Positions 1 to 9,303 are shown, counted from the first letter of the stretch. The stretch: 64,000 nt of DNA from an uncultured Saccharospirillaceae bacterium (GCA_947499545.1 CANMOZ010000008.1:90982-154981); one strand, 5' to 3'. Made by a program: numbers and translations. Notes: generated by a model not told the origin, from the letters alone.

Positions 1-308
1 AGCAGCTAGCGCCTATCAATGGAGCCCCCTTGTCTCTGAATGCAGGTGCGTCGACAAACGTTACCGCTGCAAGCAATATGGCTGGGACGACTGGCGGTGA
101 GCCATTGCCATCACCGCTAGCGGGCAACATTTGGAAAGTGATTGTAAAGCCAGGTCAAGCGGTCTCTCAAGGAGACGTATTGCTGGTTTTGGAAGCCATG
201 AAAATGGAAACTGAAATCAGAGCGCCGAAAGCAGGCACCGTTGGGCAAGTGAATATTAAAGAAGGCGATAAAGTGAGCGTGGGCGATGCCCTTTTGTTTA
301 TTGGTTAA
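1..308 (+). CDS. oadA: Oxaloacetate decarboxylase alpha subunit, C-terminal biotinyl domain (partial)
   Basis: The reading frame is open to the left edge of the window (first full codon at base 3), so this is only the 3' end of a gene. What remains is a Pro/Ala/Thr-rich linker followed by a biotinyl-carrier domain with the biotinylation motif EAMKMET; the Lys between the two Met residues is the expected attachment site. The domain ends in LLFIG, as biotin carriers of this family do. With the beta subunit of the Na+-pumping decarboxylase 56 bases downstream, the best reading is OadA, which transfers CO2 from oxaloacetate to biotin. A methylmalonyl-CoA decarboxylase biotin protein is the alternative. 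The catalytic part lies outside the window. Confidence 0.85.
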   Translation, partial: QLAPINGAPLSLNAGASTNVTAASNMAGTTGGEPLPSPLAGNIWKVIVKPGQAVSQGDVLLVLEAMKMETEIRAPKAGTVGQVNIKEGDKVSVGDALLFIG

Positions 309-364
309 TATCGGTTTGCTTAGACGTTTGGATACAGTGCTCGTTGATCGCTTGAGGTGTTGCA

Positions 365-1534
365 ATGGATAAATTAATGCAGTTAATGCTTGAATCAGGT
401 CTTGCCCAAATGGAGTGGGGGCAAGCCGTGATGATGTCGGTAGGCTTAGTACTTATTTATTTGGCCATTCGTAAGGGCTTTGAGCCATTGCTTTTATTGC
501 CAATTGGCATCGGAACAATCTTTGTCAATATTCCTGGGGCCAATTTCTATTCGGCTCCTATGTACGATGAAGTTGGACATTTATTAGAGCCAGGTGGATT
601 GCTTTGGTACATCTATCATGCGGGTATTGAAACGGGTATTTTCCCACTGCTCATTTTTATGGGCGTAGGTGCTATGACGGATTTTGGCCCTCTTTTAGCG
701 AACCCAAGAACCCTTTTCCTGGGAGCAGCCGCACAGTTTGGTATTTTTGCAACGGTGATGGGGGCTGTTGGGTTATCGGCTGCTGGGTTAATGGACTTTT
801 CAATATCAGAAGCTGCTGCCATTGGTATTATTGGGGGAGCGGATGGCCCGACGGCTATCTTTGTTGCATCGATGCTTTCACCTCACTTATTAGGTGCTAT
901 TGCTGTTGCAGCTTACTCGTACATGGCATTAGTGCCACTGATACAACCCCCCATTATGAGAGCCCTGACCACAGAAGCCGAACGTAAAATCGAAATGAAG
1001 CAATTACGACACGTTACTCGGCTAGAAAAAATTCTATTTCCGATGGCTTTATTGATATTGATTTCCTTGTTTTTGCCTTCGGCTGCTCCTTTACTCGGTA
1101 TGTTTTGTTTTGGAAATTTAATGAAAGAATGTGGTGTAGTTGATCGACTCAGTGATACTGCGCAAAATGCACTTATTAATATTGTGACGATTTTTCTTGG
1201 CATAGGTGTAGGCTCCAAAATGAGTTCTGACCAATTTTTAAATATTGAAACGTTAGGTATTTTGGCGCTGGGATTAATTGCCTTTTGCATTGGAACGATG
1301 GCGGGTGTTTTAATGGCGAAATTGATGAATATAGTGTCTAGTAACAAAATCAATCCGCTGATTGGTGCGGCAGGGGTGTCGGCAGTTCCAATGGCTGCAC
1401 GAGTTGCAAACAAAGTTGGATTGGAAGCCAATCCACACAACTTTTTATTAATGCATGCGATGGGGCCCAACGTCGCTGGCGTCATTGGATCAGCCGTTGC
1501 AGCAGGCGTTATGATTGCTTATGTCGGTGCATAG
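365..1534 (+). CDS. oadB: Sodium-translocating oxaloacetate decarboxylase beta subunit
   Basis: An integral membrane subunit that decarboxylates carboxybiotin and couples this to Na+ export. The 389-residue product is very hydrophobic with about nine to eleven membrane segments. It carries family signatures: [10 protein letters not shown] near residue 160, [13 protein letters not shown] near residue 332, and a C-terminal [14 protein letters not shown] stretch. The length is slightly below that of some OadB proteins (about 430) but covers the whole family domain. The ATG at 365 follows a GAGG ribosome site. It lies directly after oadA, as in the usual gamma-alpha-beta oad operon. GcdB/MmdB decarboxylase beta subunits are close relatives, so the substrate is inferred from context. 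Confidence 0.9.
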   Translation: MDKLMQLMLESGLAQMEWGQAVMMSVGLVLIYLAIRKGFEPLLLLPIGIGTIFVNIPGANFYSAPMYDEVGHLLEPGGLLWYIYHAGIETGIFPLLIFMGVGAMTDFGPLLANPRTLFLGAAAQFGIFATVMGAVGLSAAGLMDFSISEAAAIGIIGGADGPTAIFVASMLSPHLLGAIAVAAYSYMALVPLIQPPIMRALTTEAERKIEMKQLRHVTRLEKILFPMALLILISLFLPSAAPLLGMFCFGNLMKECGVVDRLSDTAQNALINIVTIFLGIGVGSKMSSDQFLNIETLGILALGLIAFCIGTMAGVLMAKLMNIVSSNKINPLIGAAGVSAVPMAARVANKVGLEANPHNFLLMHAMGPNVAGVIGSAVAAGVMIAYVGA

Positions 1535-1645
1535 CTAGTTGTTTTAGCATGAATCGATTAGATCGGCACAATTTAACCATGGCCATTTAAGGAAACTTCA
1601 CTGTTTCGTCTACACTCCATAGAAAAGGATGTCTTGGAGTAGGTC

Positions 1646-2911
1646 ATGGAGTGGACATCAATTTTTTCTGAATGGACCCTTGCTTTAATCGGGGGTATTG
1701 CCATTTTGACTCTGGTGCTGCATACGGTCGCATTTGGACCGAAGGCAATTGAGCAAGGCCCTTCTTTCCTCACTTCGGTTGGTATCTTTGGTACATTTCT
1801 GGGCATCGCTTTGGGGTTATTACACTTTGATACCAGCGATTTTAATCAAAGTGTTCCTGCATTATTGGAAGGCCTTAAAACGGCATTTTGGTCCTCTATA
1901 GCGGGTTTGCTGGGGGCTTTAACCCTTAAAACACGACAGATATTTCAAAAAGAAGACGCTGAAGATAGCCTCATCGGTACTTTGGTCCAATCCAATCAAT
2001 CTTTAATTAAAATTAGACAATCATTGGATTTAGCGTCCGATGATGGATACGCCAATTTGCTAAGAAAGCAACACAAAACCAATCAAAATACTTTGAATGA
2101 AATTATTAAACGCTTAGAGCAATTTGAAAGCCGTTTAACCGAGATGAATACTACTGCTCTGACAGAAGCCATTCAGTCGGTTATTTCAGAATTTAATAAC
2201 CGTATCACAGAACAATACGGCGACAACTTCAAACAATTGAATGAATCTGTGGGCTTGATGGTTAGCTGGCAATCCGATTACAAGGAACAAATTTCTCAAC
2301 TAGTCAATGACCAGCAGCGTGTGGCGAGCTCTATGAGGGAGGCGACAAAAGCCTATACAACAATGGTGGAACATGCAAAATCATTCAGTGGTATTTCGGA
2401 GACATTAGGGAATTTGCTGCAAGTACTCAATGAAGAGCGTGGCGATTTAGATGAGCACCTTGTTCGTTTGGCTGAATTGGTTAATAGCGCAACGGAAGGG
2501 TTGCCAAAGTTAGAAGAAAGAATCTTCTATTTGACCGATGGACTCGCTGAAGCGATCCAGACACACCAAACCACCATGAAAAAAATACTAGAAGAAACGT
2601 CAAATTGTTTTGTGAATACATTAAATGAGGTTTCAAATAATCTTAAACATAATGTTGAATCAAACCAGCAATCTGTCAGTGATCAAATCACGGCATTGCT
2701 CAATCGCCATGAAAAACAGCTAATGCATCTTGATGATGCACTAGAGAAGGAGTTGAACAAATCACTGAAATCTTTGGGTATGCAGCTCACTGCATTGTCA
2801 GAAAAATTTGTCAGTGATTATAGTCCGTTGACTGAAAAATTACGCGAATTAGTTCGTAATGTGGAAGTTGTACATTATGACAAACCCAAGTTGGTTGCTG
2901 AAAGAGAGTAA
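1646..2911 (+). CDS. ZorA-like MotA/TolQ/ExbB-type ion channel protein with long coiled-coil tail
   Basis: The N-terminal 100 residues hold about three membrane segments, including the SVGIFGTFLGIALGLLHF stretch (residues about 45-62) and GLKTAFWSSIAGLLGALTLKT (about 77-97). These resemble the channel core of ZorA and other MotA-like stator proteins. The remaining 320 residues are hydrophilic and Glu/Gln/Leu-rich, predicted as a long helical coiled coil, comparable to the cytoplasmic tail of ZorA but somewhat shorter. In Zorya systems, ZorA and ZorB form a proton-driven channel that signals to nuclease or helicase effectors. Here ZorB follows with a 35-base overlap, but no ZorC/D/E gene does, so an anti-phage role is an inference. 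A TolQ/ExbB-like transport role is the alternative. Confidence 0.7.
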   Translation: MEWTSIFSEWTLALIGGIAILTLVLHTVAFGPKAIEQGPSFLTSVGIFGTFLGIALGLLHFDTSDFNQSVPALLEGLKTAFWSSIAGLLGALTLKTRQIFQKEDAEDSLIGTLVQSNQSLIKIRQSLDLASDDGYANLLRKQHKTNQNTLNEIIKRLEQFESRLTEMNTTALTEAIQSVISEFNNRITEQYGDNFKQLNESVGLMVSWQSDYKEQISQLVNDQQRVASSMREATKAYTTMVEHAKSFSGISETLGNLLQVLNEERGDLDEHLVRLAELVNSATEGLPKLEERIFYLTDGLAEAIQTHQTTMKKILEETSNCFVNTLNEVSNNLKHNVESNQQSVSDQITALLNRHEKQLMHLDDALEKELNKSLKSLGMQLTALSEKFVSDYSPLTEKLRELVRNVEVVHYDKPKLVAERE

Positions 2912-3590
2912 TAAAGAAGGGCAATGGATCGCCGTTTCAGATTTGATGGCGGGGTTGATGATGGTCTTTCTTCTCATTGCTGTATTATTTATGGTGCATG
3001 TTGAGCGTCAGCGAGAGAAAGTGGCTGAAGTCGTCGTTCTCTATGATCGGCTGAAGCGGCAACTTTATGAAGATTTAAAAGAAGAGTTTGGGTCTGATTT
3101 AGGTCGTTGGGGAGCAGAAATTTCTCCTGATCTGAGTATGCGATTTGCGCGTTTAGACGCACTTTTTGATGAAGGTGAGTCTGAGTTGAAACCTGAATTC
3201 AAGAAAATTCTAGCCGACTTCTTCCCGCGCTACATCAAAATTTTGACACAGCCTCTGTATCGCGACGACATTTTGGAAGTACGAATAGAAGGTCATACTT
3301 CGAGTCAATGGCTTGGCGTTAATTCATTTGAAATGGCCTATGTAAAAAACATGGCGCTTTCACAAGCCAGAACCCGCTCGACGTTGGCCTATTTATTAGA
3401 GCTCGAATCCATCAAAAACGTTGAAAACTGGATTATTCAACACATGACCGCAAATGGTCTTTCTTCGGCCAAAGCTATTTATCTGCCTGATGGTACCGAA
3501 GATGAAGAGCGTTCCCGGAGAGTTGACTTTAGAGTGATGACGAATGCCGAGCGTCGCATTGCTTCATTATTGGAAGAATTGGCGCCTTAA
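2877..3590 (+). CDS. ZorB-like MotB/OmpA-domain stator protein
   Basis: A single N-terminal membrane segment directly follows a WIAVSDLMAGLMMVF motif. The Asp in SDLMAG (residue 22 from this start) matches the ion-binding Asp of MotB and ZorB. After a helical linker comes an OmpA-like peptidoglycan-binding domain, with FDEGESELKP, VRIEGHTSS, SQARTRSTLAYLL and SRRVDFRV. The ATG at 2877 is preferred over an in-frame ATG 18 bases upstream because GGAAG lies nine bases before it. The gene overlaps the end of the ZorA-like gene, indicating translational coupling. With its partner it should form an inner-membrane channel anchored to the wall. The third gene of the set follows 37 bases later. Confidence 0.75.
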   Translation: MTNPSWLLKESNKEGQWIAVSDLMAGLMMVFLLIAVLFMVHVERQREKVAEVVVLYDRLKRQLYEDLKEEFGSDLGRWGAEISPDLSMRFARLDALFDEGESELKPEFKKILADFFPRYIKILTQPLYRDDILEVRIEGHTSSQWLGVNSFEMAYVKNMALSQARTRSTLAYLLELESIKNVENWIIQHMTANGLSSAKAIYLPDGTEDEERSRRVDFRVMTNAERRIASLLEELAP

Positions 3591-3627
3591 GTTGAGAGTG
3601 AAGTGTATTGTTAGGGTGAATTAGCAG

Positions 3628-4095
3628 ATGCAATTGTATCCGTTCGAAAAAGATCCTCATTTGACCAGACTTCGTAACATGATGGGTGCGGACAAAGATG
3701 GTGGTTTTGTGCTTTTTGACCCTGAGAGACACACTACCCTCGAGCAAAGAGATAAAATGAAAGACCAAGGGCTTAAAGTCATATCTAGGCAGTTGATTGA
3801 GCTCAAAAATCGTACTTTAGGATTTCTTGATTGTCGTGTATTAGCAAAGGATATGGATGGGGTGCTGCATTTAACAAAATGTTTACTGCTGAGGGAAAAC
3901 CCTGAACAAGAAGTGAATCTCTTTATCTCGCTTGGTTGTGTTAATGCCTGTGAATTGACACTTTGTTCTCAGTGTCATGAGCGTTGGCAGCAGTCTCAAG
4001 CGGTTAGACGACGTCAGCGGGCGGTGATGGAAGAGAGCATACAGTCTTTTATGCTTAGCGGTTTGCAGACGATTGCTTTAGGAAAATATAAATGA
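3628..4095 (+). CDS. Cysteine-containing hypothetical protein in ZorAB-like operon
   Basis: I do not recognise this 155-residue family. It is soluble, with no signal peptide or membrane segment. Residues 104-116 contain four cysteines in a C-x3-C-x4-C-x2-C pattern followed by His, suggesting a metal or zinc-ribbon-like site; Cys69 and Cys85 add two more. The C-terminal part is helical and rich in Arg/Gln. It lies 37 bases behind the ZorB-like gene on the same strand with no terminator between them, so co-transcription is likely. It may be a cytoplasmic partner of the channel pair, but nothing in its sequence resembles the known Zorya effectors ZorC, ZorD or ZorE. Confidence 0.6.
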   Translation: MQLYPFEKDPHLTRLRNMMGADKDGGFVLFDPERHTTLEQRDKMKDQGLKVISRQLIELKNRTLGFLDCRVLAKDMDGVLHLTKCLLLRENPEQEVNLFISLGCVNACELTLCSQCHERWQQSQAVRRRQRAVMEESIQSFMLSGLQTIALGKYK

Positions 4096-4180
4096 TTGAA
4101 ATTAGACCAAGGTATTAAAGTTTGCACCATTATTGTGCACTCTGGGTATTTTGTGCACCATTCTTGATTCTTGTGAGCCG

Positions 4181-4216
4181 AACGATAGGCCTCGTCAGAA
4201 GACAAGGTCTATCGTT
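4181..4216. terminator. Strong hairpin downstream of the ZorAB-like operon
   Basis: Twelve-base arms (4181-4192 and 4205-4216, AACGATAGGCCT/AGGTCTATCGTT, one G-U pair) enclose a 12-base loop. It sits between convergent genes, 85 bases past the plus-strand operon. No good T-run follows on either strand, so the terminator reading is tentative. A second small palindrome (TGCCTAG-CTC-CTAGGCA, 4232-4248) overlaps the 3' end of the AraC gene. Confidence 0.4.
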
Positions 4217-4241
4217 AAACCGAATGTATTTTGCCTAGCTC

Positions 4242-5360
4242 CTAGGCAAGCTCGTTGCTAGTAGAGGTTTCCTGGGGTTGAGGCGTCTCTCCCATCGGAG
4301 AGGCAACATTGTGACTGCTTTCTGAACGGATTTTATTTCGATATTGCGCAGGGCTCATGCCTAAATGCTTAATAAATATACGATCAAGCGTCCTGCGTCC
4401 TGAGAAACCAATTTTCATAGCGATTTGCTCAATGCTGAGTTTATTTTCAGCAAGCAGCTGCTTGGCGGTTTCAATTCGAGATTGAGTTAAAATGGTTTTA
4501 AGAGATGTTCCCTCCTGTTGCAGGTGGCGGTTTAGGGTTCTTGAGCTGATATGAAACAGCTCAGCCACTTCTTGCTGTGTGGCACTAAACGCTATACGTT
4601 TTTGGTCCAGAGCCTGCTTAATGCGCTCTGTGAGAGACCCCCGGTTTTGAATGCGATCTGCGAGTGTTTTCACTTCTTTTTTTATCATGTCCATAATATG
4701 TGGGTTTGTCTGATGGAGTTGTTTGTCTAGCCAAAAGGCTGGGAAATATACTGCAGCCTCTTGACACCCGAATCGCACAGGAGCACCTAGCCAATATTGG
4801 TAGATATCCTCCTGTGCAGGCCGTGGTCGGCACAGGTCGACTCTGCTAATTGCAAAGTCACGACCACACAACAACCTGGACCACTGTGAAAAGGCAGAGG
4901 CAATGAGTTCATGGCGAATCCATTGTTCTGCTGCAACACCTTGTTGGTACCCTTCGAACGTTACTCGCACCAATCCTTGGTGGTCGCGTTCAACACTGGG
5001 CGGTGGTTCATCACTGATCAGTACAAAAAACTCCCTTACCAAGCTTAAAGCTTCGCGAAGCGAACTGCTGCACATAAAAAGTGGTTGAAGCAAAGTGTAG
5101 GAGCGCCCTTCTAATCGAGCGCCTGCACTGATGCCCAGCTCTGGTTGTTTGAGCCGGCGAGCCAGCTCATTAAAAAGATGGTCAACTTGATGGACTGGGA
5201 TGCGTTGATTGGGATCACGAAGTAATTGAGTGTCAATGCGTGCGGACTCGATGCTTTGCATTGGGTCAACACCCTGCATGCGCGCATGATTCAGTACCGC
5301 GTACACGATTGATACTGAAAGGGTTCCTTTACTCGTGACGATCATAATCCGTACTGTCAT
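4242..5360 (-). CDS. AraC-family transcriptional regulator
   Basis: The 372-residue product has the layout of AraC regulators with an N-terminal arabinose-binding-like domain (residues about 25-210). The C-terminal double helix-turn-helix domain lies at about 250-345; the stretches VAELFHISSRTLNRHLQQEG and SIEQIAMKIGFSGRRTLDRIF are the two helix-turn-helix units, followed by GMSPAQYR. It probably activates a neighbouring or distant catabolic gene in response to a small ligand. The gene faces away from a 550-base AT-rich region with several dyads, where its own promoter should lie. The ATG at 5360 has no obvious ribosome site; Met6 at 5345 is an alternative. The target genes are unknown. Confidence 0.85.
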   Translation of the reverse strand: MTVRIMIVTSKGTLSVSIVYAVLNHARMQGVDPMQSIESARIDTQLLRDPNQRIPVHQVDHLFNELARRLKQPELGISAGARLEGRSYTLLQPLFMCSSSLREALSLVREFFVLISDEPPPSVERDHQGLVRVTFEGYQQGVAAEQWIRHELIASAFSQWSRLLCGRDFAISRVDLCRPRPAQEDIYQYWLGAPVRFGCQEAAVYFPAFWLDKQLHQTNPHIMDMIKKEVKTLADRIQNRGSLTERIKQALDQKRIAFSATQQEVAELFHISSRTLNRHLQQEGTSLKTILTQSRIETAKQLLAENKLSIEQIAMKIGFSGRRTLDRIFIKHLGMSPAQYRNKIRSESSHNVASPMGETPQPQETSTSNELA

Positions 5361-5910
5361 CCATCCGTTGTCGTGATTTGATAAGCAGGTACCATGCCAA
5401 ATTATGTCTAGCGCTTATGAGTCATACACTATAAGCAGTAAAATCACTCTTGAGGCTCACAATTTTTCGTTAAAAGAAATATTGTGGTACCACGTCATTG
5501 CTTATCCTTCCTTGTACGCATTAGGTAATTGCTCATCATTTATCCAATTTTTATAATATTTAAAGGATAAACTGTGCTCAATTAATAGGTAGTAAAATAC
5601 TACCTAAACCTAAGCAGAGGCTTTCTGTTACCCCCAGTAACGGAAACATAACCTGTAGAGCCATTCTTTTTTTATTTGAGGGCAATTGTCAACAGCTTTG
5701 CTGTGAATTTTGTTTTTTTGAAGATTTGGTTGAGCAGGTTTTATAACTTGAATTTGTATTTGCAATCAAATTGATCGTTTTATCAGCATTTTTTATGGAT
5801 TGGTTGTATTGTGAATGATGATGGTTTTTTAAAGGTTTTATAGGTAATTATCGGCGCTTTTCATTTTATTGCCGATGATAGTGAAAGGTATAGCTTGATT
5901 TTTTAGCGTG
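5361..5910. other. AT-rich intergenic region with several inverted repeats
   Basis: No convincing gene is seen in this 550-base stretch. It holds the perfect palindrome GTGGTACCAC (5484-5493). It also has a 21-base dyad of two 9-base arms, TAGGTAGTA-AAA-TACTACCTA (5586-5606 core), and a 10-base stem TTTCTGTTAC/GTAACGGAAA with one G-U pair and a CCCCA loop (5622-5646). The region separates the 5' end of the AraC gene from the 3' end of the cardiolipin synthase gene. The dyads could be operators for the AraC gene or RNA hairpins; I cannot tell which. Confidence 0.5.
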
Positions 5911-7332
5911 TTATAAAAGGGGAGATAATAACCTTATTGTTCTGGCAAGGGCCCAATAGAGCGGTGACTTCTTCAACTGTATTGCTCTCAATTCTTCTGA
6001 TTGCTCAAAATCATTATTCAGCATATCCGCTACATTGGATGAGAATTGAGCGCTATCAAGTATGGCGGAAATTTCAAAGTTAATGCGAAATGAACGATTA
6101 TCAAAATTTGCTGTGCCAATACAGCAGTATTGGTGGTCAACCAACATCACTTTTTGATGAAGCATGCCACGTTTGTACTGATAAAAACGAACACCAGAAG
6201 GCATTAAATCCTGAACAAAAGTCCAGCTGGCTAGTGTTACGAGAGTATTATCACTTTTAAATGGGATGAGTACTCTAACATCAACACCTCTAAGCGCTGC
6301 TAATTCTAAGGCCAATACAGTGCTTTGATCGGGTACAAAGTAGGGGCTAACGATCCACAATCGGTGTGTTGCTGTATGGATAAGATGTAAAAATTGTAGG
6401 GCGCAGGTATCCATTAAATCGCTGGGTCCAGAAGCCAGCGGCAAGCAATCGATCCGATGAACAAAAGAATTGTCTATTGGTTTGCTGGAATGTGCTGGCT
6501 CCCAATTAAAATTTGGAATTCTTTGAGTAATCCAATACCAATCCGTTAAAAAAGTGAGTTGTAAATGAAGTACACATGGCCCTTCTAGCATGATATGGGT
6601 GTCACGCCAATGAGGTAGGTGAGCAGCAATTCCTAGATATTCATCACTGACATTATGCCCACCCACAAACCCCCTGGAGCCATCAATGACAACAATTTTT
6701 CTATGGTTTCTAAAATTTAATTGGTATTTGTTTTGTTGGTTACTGTTGAAAGGCATGCAGTGAATGCCATGATCCCTTAACGATTTGATATAAGTGTAGG
6801 AGAGTTTTTTTGAACCAATTTCATCGTAAATGAAATAAATGTCAACACCCCTCGCTTTGGCTGATTGTAAATGTCTTGCAAGTCTTTTACCCAGCTCATC
6901 GTGATGAATAATATAAAATTGAATTAATACATATTTTTCAGCTTCATCAATGGTTTTAAAGATTTCCTCAAATGTTATGAGACCATTGATCAGTAATTTT
7001 GCTCGGTTTTGACGTGTTGCAGGTTGGCAAGCGATTCGATTCAATGGTGCCCAAAAGTCCGACTCAACAGAGTAGGGAAGCAGTTTATTATATACTTTTC
7101 TAGAGAGATGATTGATTTCAAAATCACCGGCCCTACGAGCATTGACATAACCTTGAAAGCGCCTTTGACCAAAAATCATGTACATAGGGAAGGCTATGTA
7201 GGGTAATAATATGAGAAAGATGACCCAAGCGACAGTGCCTTCAGCGGTTCTTCCTCGCAGCACTGCATGCCCTGCTGCGAGCATGCCTAGTAAATGAATA
7301 GCGAATATGAGAAAAGAAAGAATAAATTCCAT
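5911..7332 (-). CDS. cls: Cardiolipin synthase (phospholipase D family)
   Basis: Condenses two phosphatidylglycerols to cardiolipin, or a related phosphatidyl transfer, at the inner membrane. The 473 residues match bacterial Cls in length. Two N-terminal membrane segments (about 3-22 and 32-52) are followed by two phospholipase D domains. Their catalytic HxK motifs are NHRKIVVIDG with GGHN just after it (about residue 208), and LHQKVMLVD with GTANFDNRSF (about residue 385). The gene starts eight bases after the murI stop, so the two are co-transcribed. The stop is followed by the AT-rich intergenic region. No key residue is missing. Confidence 0.92.
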   Translation of the reverse strand: MEFILSFLIFAIHLLGMLAAGHAVLRGRTAEGTVAWVIFLILLPYIAFPMYMIFGQRRFQGYVNARRAGDFEINHLSRKVYNKLLPYSVESDFWAPLNRIACQPATRQNRAKLLINGLITFEEIFKTIDEAEKYVLIQFYIIHHDELGKRLARHLQSAKARGVDIYFIYDEIGSKKLSYTYIKSLRDHGIHCMPFNSNQQNKYQLNFRNHRKIVVIDGSRGFVGGHNVSDEYLGIAAHLPHWRDTHIMLEGPCVLHLQLTFLTDWYWITQRIPNFNWEPAHSSKPIDNSFVHRIDCLPLASGPSDLMDTCALQFLHLIHTATHRLWIVSPYFVPDQSTVLALELAALRGVDVRVLIPFKSDNTLVTLASWTFVQDLMPSGVRFYQYKRGMLHQKVMLVDHQYCCIGTANFDNRSFRINFEISAILDSAQFSSNVADMLNNDFEQSEELRAIQLKKSPLYWALARTIRLLSPLL

Positions 7333-7340
7333 TCTGTTAG

Positions 7341-8171
7341 CTAAGCGTTTGGATTAAAATTAAACAATTCTTTTCTATTATCTTGTATCTTAGAAAAGCC
7401 CAGTTGCTGCAATTTCTTGTTTAAGGTATCCGATATTTCCGCTGTGAACTCGGCGGAATCTATCTCAGTGTGGCTTGAAGGATAGGGAGCGCAGAACAAA
7501 CTCTGGGCTTTCAATAGATGTTGTACCCTATTAGCAATGGCCGTGCTGGAGTCGATCCAATGGATGTTAGGCCCTAAGCTTTGGAGCTCTTCATGCAGTA
7601 AAGGAAAGTGTGTGCAGCCTAGTACCACTGTATCAATGTCATTTTTCAGAAAAGGCTCTATCTCTCGCTTTAGAAGGTCCATATCAAGGTTGTCTCCTGA
7701 CAGCTTTGCTTCTGCCATCTCAACCATATGACTGCTGCCAACACGGAGCATGTTACAGTCATCTGCAAAGCTGGCTTGAAGTTCGTCAATATACAGCCTT
7801 TCGACAGTAGCAGGCGTTGCTAATAGGCCGATTCGGCGAGAGCGACTGATTTCACCTGCCACTTTAATAGCAGGGACTACGCCAATGATGGGAATGGTGG
7901 TCGCTGATCTTAAGTCGGGTAATGCTAGTGTGCTGGCTGTATTGCAGGCAATGACAACAAGGTCGGGTTGGTAATGAAGTTCATAATGCCGAGTAATATG
8001 AATTACCCGGTTGAGTATAAAATCATCAGATTTTTCACCGTAGGGGAGGGCATCATTATCGCCCACGTATAGAACACCTATATGGGGTAGCAAGTGTTTG
8101 ATCGACTTATAGATACTGAGTCCACCGACACCTGAATCAAGCAATAAGATTCTGGGAGCATGCTTTTTCAT
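7341..8171 (-). CDS. murI: Glutamate racemase
   Basis: Interconverts L- and D-glutamate to supply peptidoglycan synthesis in the cytoplasm. The 276 residues carry all family signatures: DSGVGGLS near the N-terminus, LPYGEK, the catalytic ACNTAST cysteine near residue 76, and the second catalytic cysteine in GCTHFPLL near residue 188. Length is normal. It is followed within eight bases by the cardiolipin synthase gene, so the two form a short envelope-related operon. The gap to the lipoprotein gene upstream is 79 bases, leaving room for a promoter. Confidence 0.95.
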   Translation of the reverse strand: MKKHAPRILLLDSGVGGLSIYKSIKHLLPHIGVLYVGDNDALPYGEKSDDFILNRVIHITRHYELHYQPDLVVIACNTASTLALPDLRSATTIPIIGVVPAIKVAGEISRSRRIGLLATPATVERLYIDELQASFADDCNMLRVGSSHMVEMAEAKLSGDNLDMDLLKREIEPFLKNDIDTVVLGCTHFPLLHEELQSLGPNIHWIDSSTAIANRVQHLLKAQSLFCAPYPSSHTEIDSAEFTAEISDTLNKKLQQLGFSKIQDNRKELFNFNPNA

Positions 8172-8250
8172 AATCGTTTGGAAACATCCAGGCTTTGTAA
8201 ATAGGCAAATGAGACAATGCGCAACTCAGTGAATTCCACTTGCATAGGGA

Positions 8251-9303
8251 TTATTTCGCTTGGCGTTTTGCTTTAGCTAGTTCTTGTTCCAGCGTCTTAA
8301 TTCTATTGATCAGAGCTTTTCTTTCATCGCTCCAGCCCGGTTCAAGTGCAAAGGCCTGGGCTCGCTTGCGTTGTACTTCAGCAGCTTGTGTCAAAGCTGC
8401 AACTTGAGCTTGGATCCCCAAGTGACGGTGATCAGGCTCTCCCATTGCCATCCCAATCAAATGTAACTGATTAATGATGTTTTCGACTTCTGTCTCTGCT
8501 TCAGGTTTTGTCATGCCGACCCAAGACCGAGCAATATTGCCAATATTTTGCGCTTGTTTAAGTGATCGTTGTGCGTGTTCATGTGCCGCTGTAATTAATT
8601 CAATGTCGTCGGGGTGCTCTCGTAGGACATTTTCCATTTGACTAACCGCAATTTCAGCTTTTTCAAAGCTTTTTGGGGCATAGATTGGCGTATCGCTTTT
8701 CTTTAAATCACCCAGTGCAGATAGGGTGGGTGATAGCATTGAGGTTTTAAGATCCCTTTTGATTAACTCAATCATGGATGTTTTGAGTGACTCGGCCGAC
8801 TCTTTGTTGGGTTCATTTTTAGGGTTTGATTCTAGAGCTTCAACCTCGCTGTACCATCTTTTCTGTAGCGTGGAAAAGCTGGTTGGGTGGGTGTTTTTAA
8901 TGCCTAGGTTTAACATGTGTTTGTAGGCTATTGCTGTTTCATTTAAATGCTGTACTACAAGCGGTTTCAGTTTATCGCCTAGTTCTTTGGACGTTTGCAA
9001 TTTTTTAAGTTGCACTTGGGCATTATCTTCTGAGGTGCTTGGGTCATCTATTTCATTGAATGCTGATTGTGCTTGATCGAAGTGAGTAGGCGCGTAAACC
9101 TTCAATTCATTGGCTTCAACATTATTGAACAATGTTGAAGCCTCATTTCTGATCTCGAAGAGATTGCTGGCTTGTTCTTGCTCTTTGCTTAAAGGCTCAT
9201 CATCTGGGTTCGAATCGTTAAAGCCTATGCTTGAGCAGCCTTGCAAAAAGAGGGCAAGGGCAATTCCTATGCTCTGTACGGTGCGGGTTAAGACGGTTTT
9301 CAT
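8251..9303 (-). CDS. Helical-repeat lipoprotein of unknown function
   Basis: The N-terminus is a lipoprotein signal peptide with lipobox LQGC (Cys22). The rest is hydrophilic and almost entirely helical, with two similar segments starting YAPTHFDQAQSAF and YAPKSFEKAEIAV, each followed by long Gln/Ala/Lys-rich helices. The C-terminal helix (RIKTLEQELAKAKRQ) is coiled-coil-like. The pattern resembles DUF4398-type lipoproteins often fused to OmpA domains, but no OmpA domain is present here. It is probably a periplasmic or outer-membrane-anchored protein. It lies upstream of murI on the same strand, 79 bases away. Confidence 0.65.
   Translation of the reverse strand: MKTVLTRTVQSIGIALALFLQGCSSIGFNDSNPDDEPLSKEQEQASNLFEIRNEASTLFNNVEANELKVYAPTHFDQAQSAFNEIDDPSTSEDNAQVQLKKLQTSKELGDKLKPLVVQHLNETAIAYKHMLNLGIKNTHPTSFSTLQKRWYSEVEALESNPKNEPNKESAESLKTSMIELIKRDLKTSMLSPTLSALGDLKKSDTPIYAPKSFEKAEIAVSQMENVLREHPDDIELITAAHEHAQRSLKQAQNIGNIARSWVGMTKPEAETEVENIINQLHLIGMAMGEPDHRHLGIQAQVAALTQAAEVQRKRAQAFALEPGWSDERKALINRIKTLEQELAKAKRQAK

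Noticed and set aside
913-1485. Long minus-strand frame (190 codons) antisense to oadB
   Set aside because: It is a shadow of the GC-biased codons of a clear OadB gene; the peptide has no family features.
1646-3590. Calling the pair flagellar MotA/MotB
   Set aside because: The long coiled tail and the ZorA-like SVGIFGTFLGIALGL motif do not fit flagellar MotA, and no flagellar genes are nearby.
1646-4095. Calling a complete Zorya defence system
   Set aside because: No ZorC, ZorD or ZorE gene is present, so only ZorAB-like can be supported.
9200-9225. ggttcgaatc-like tRNA T-loop match
   Set aside because: It lies within the lipoprotein coding sequence and no cloverleaf can be built around it.
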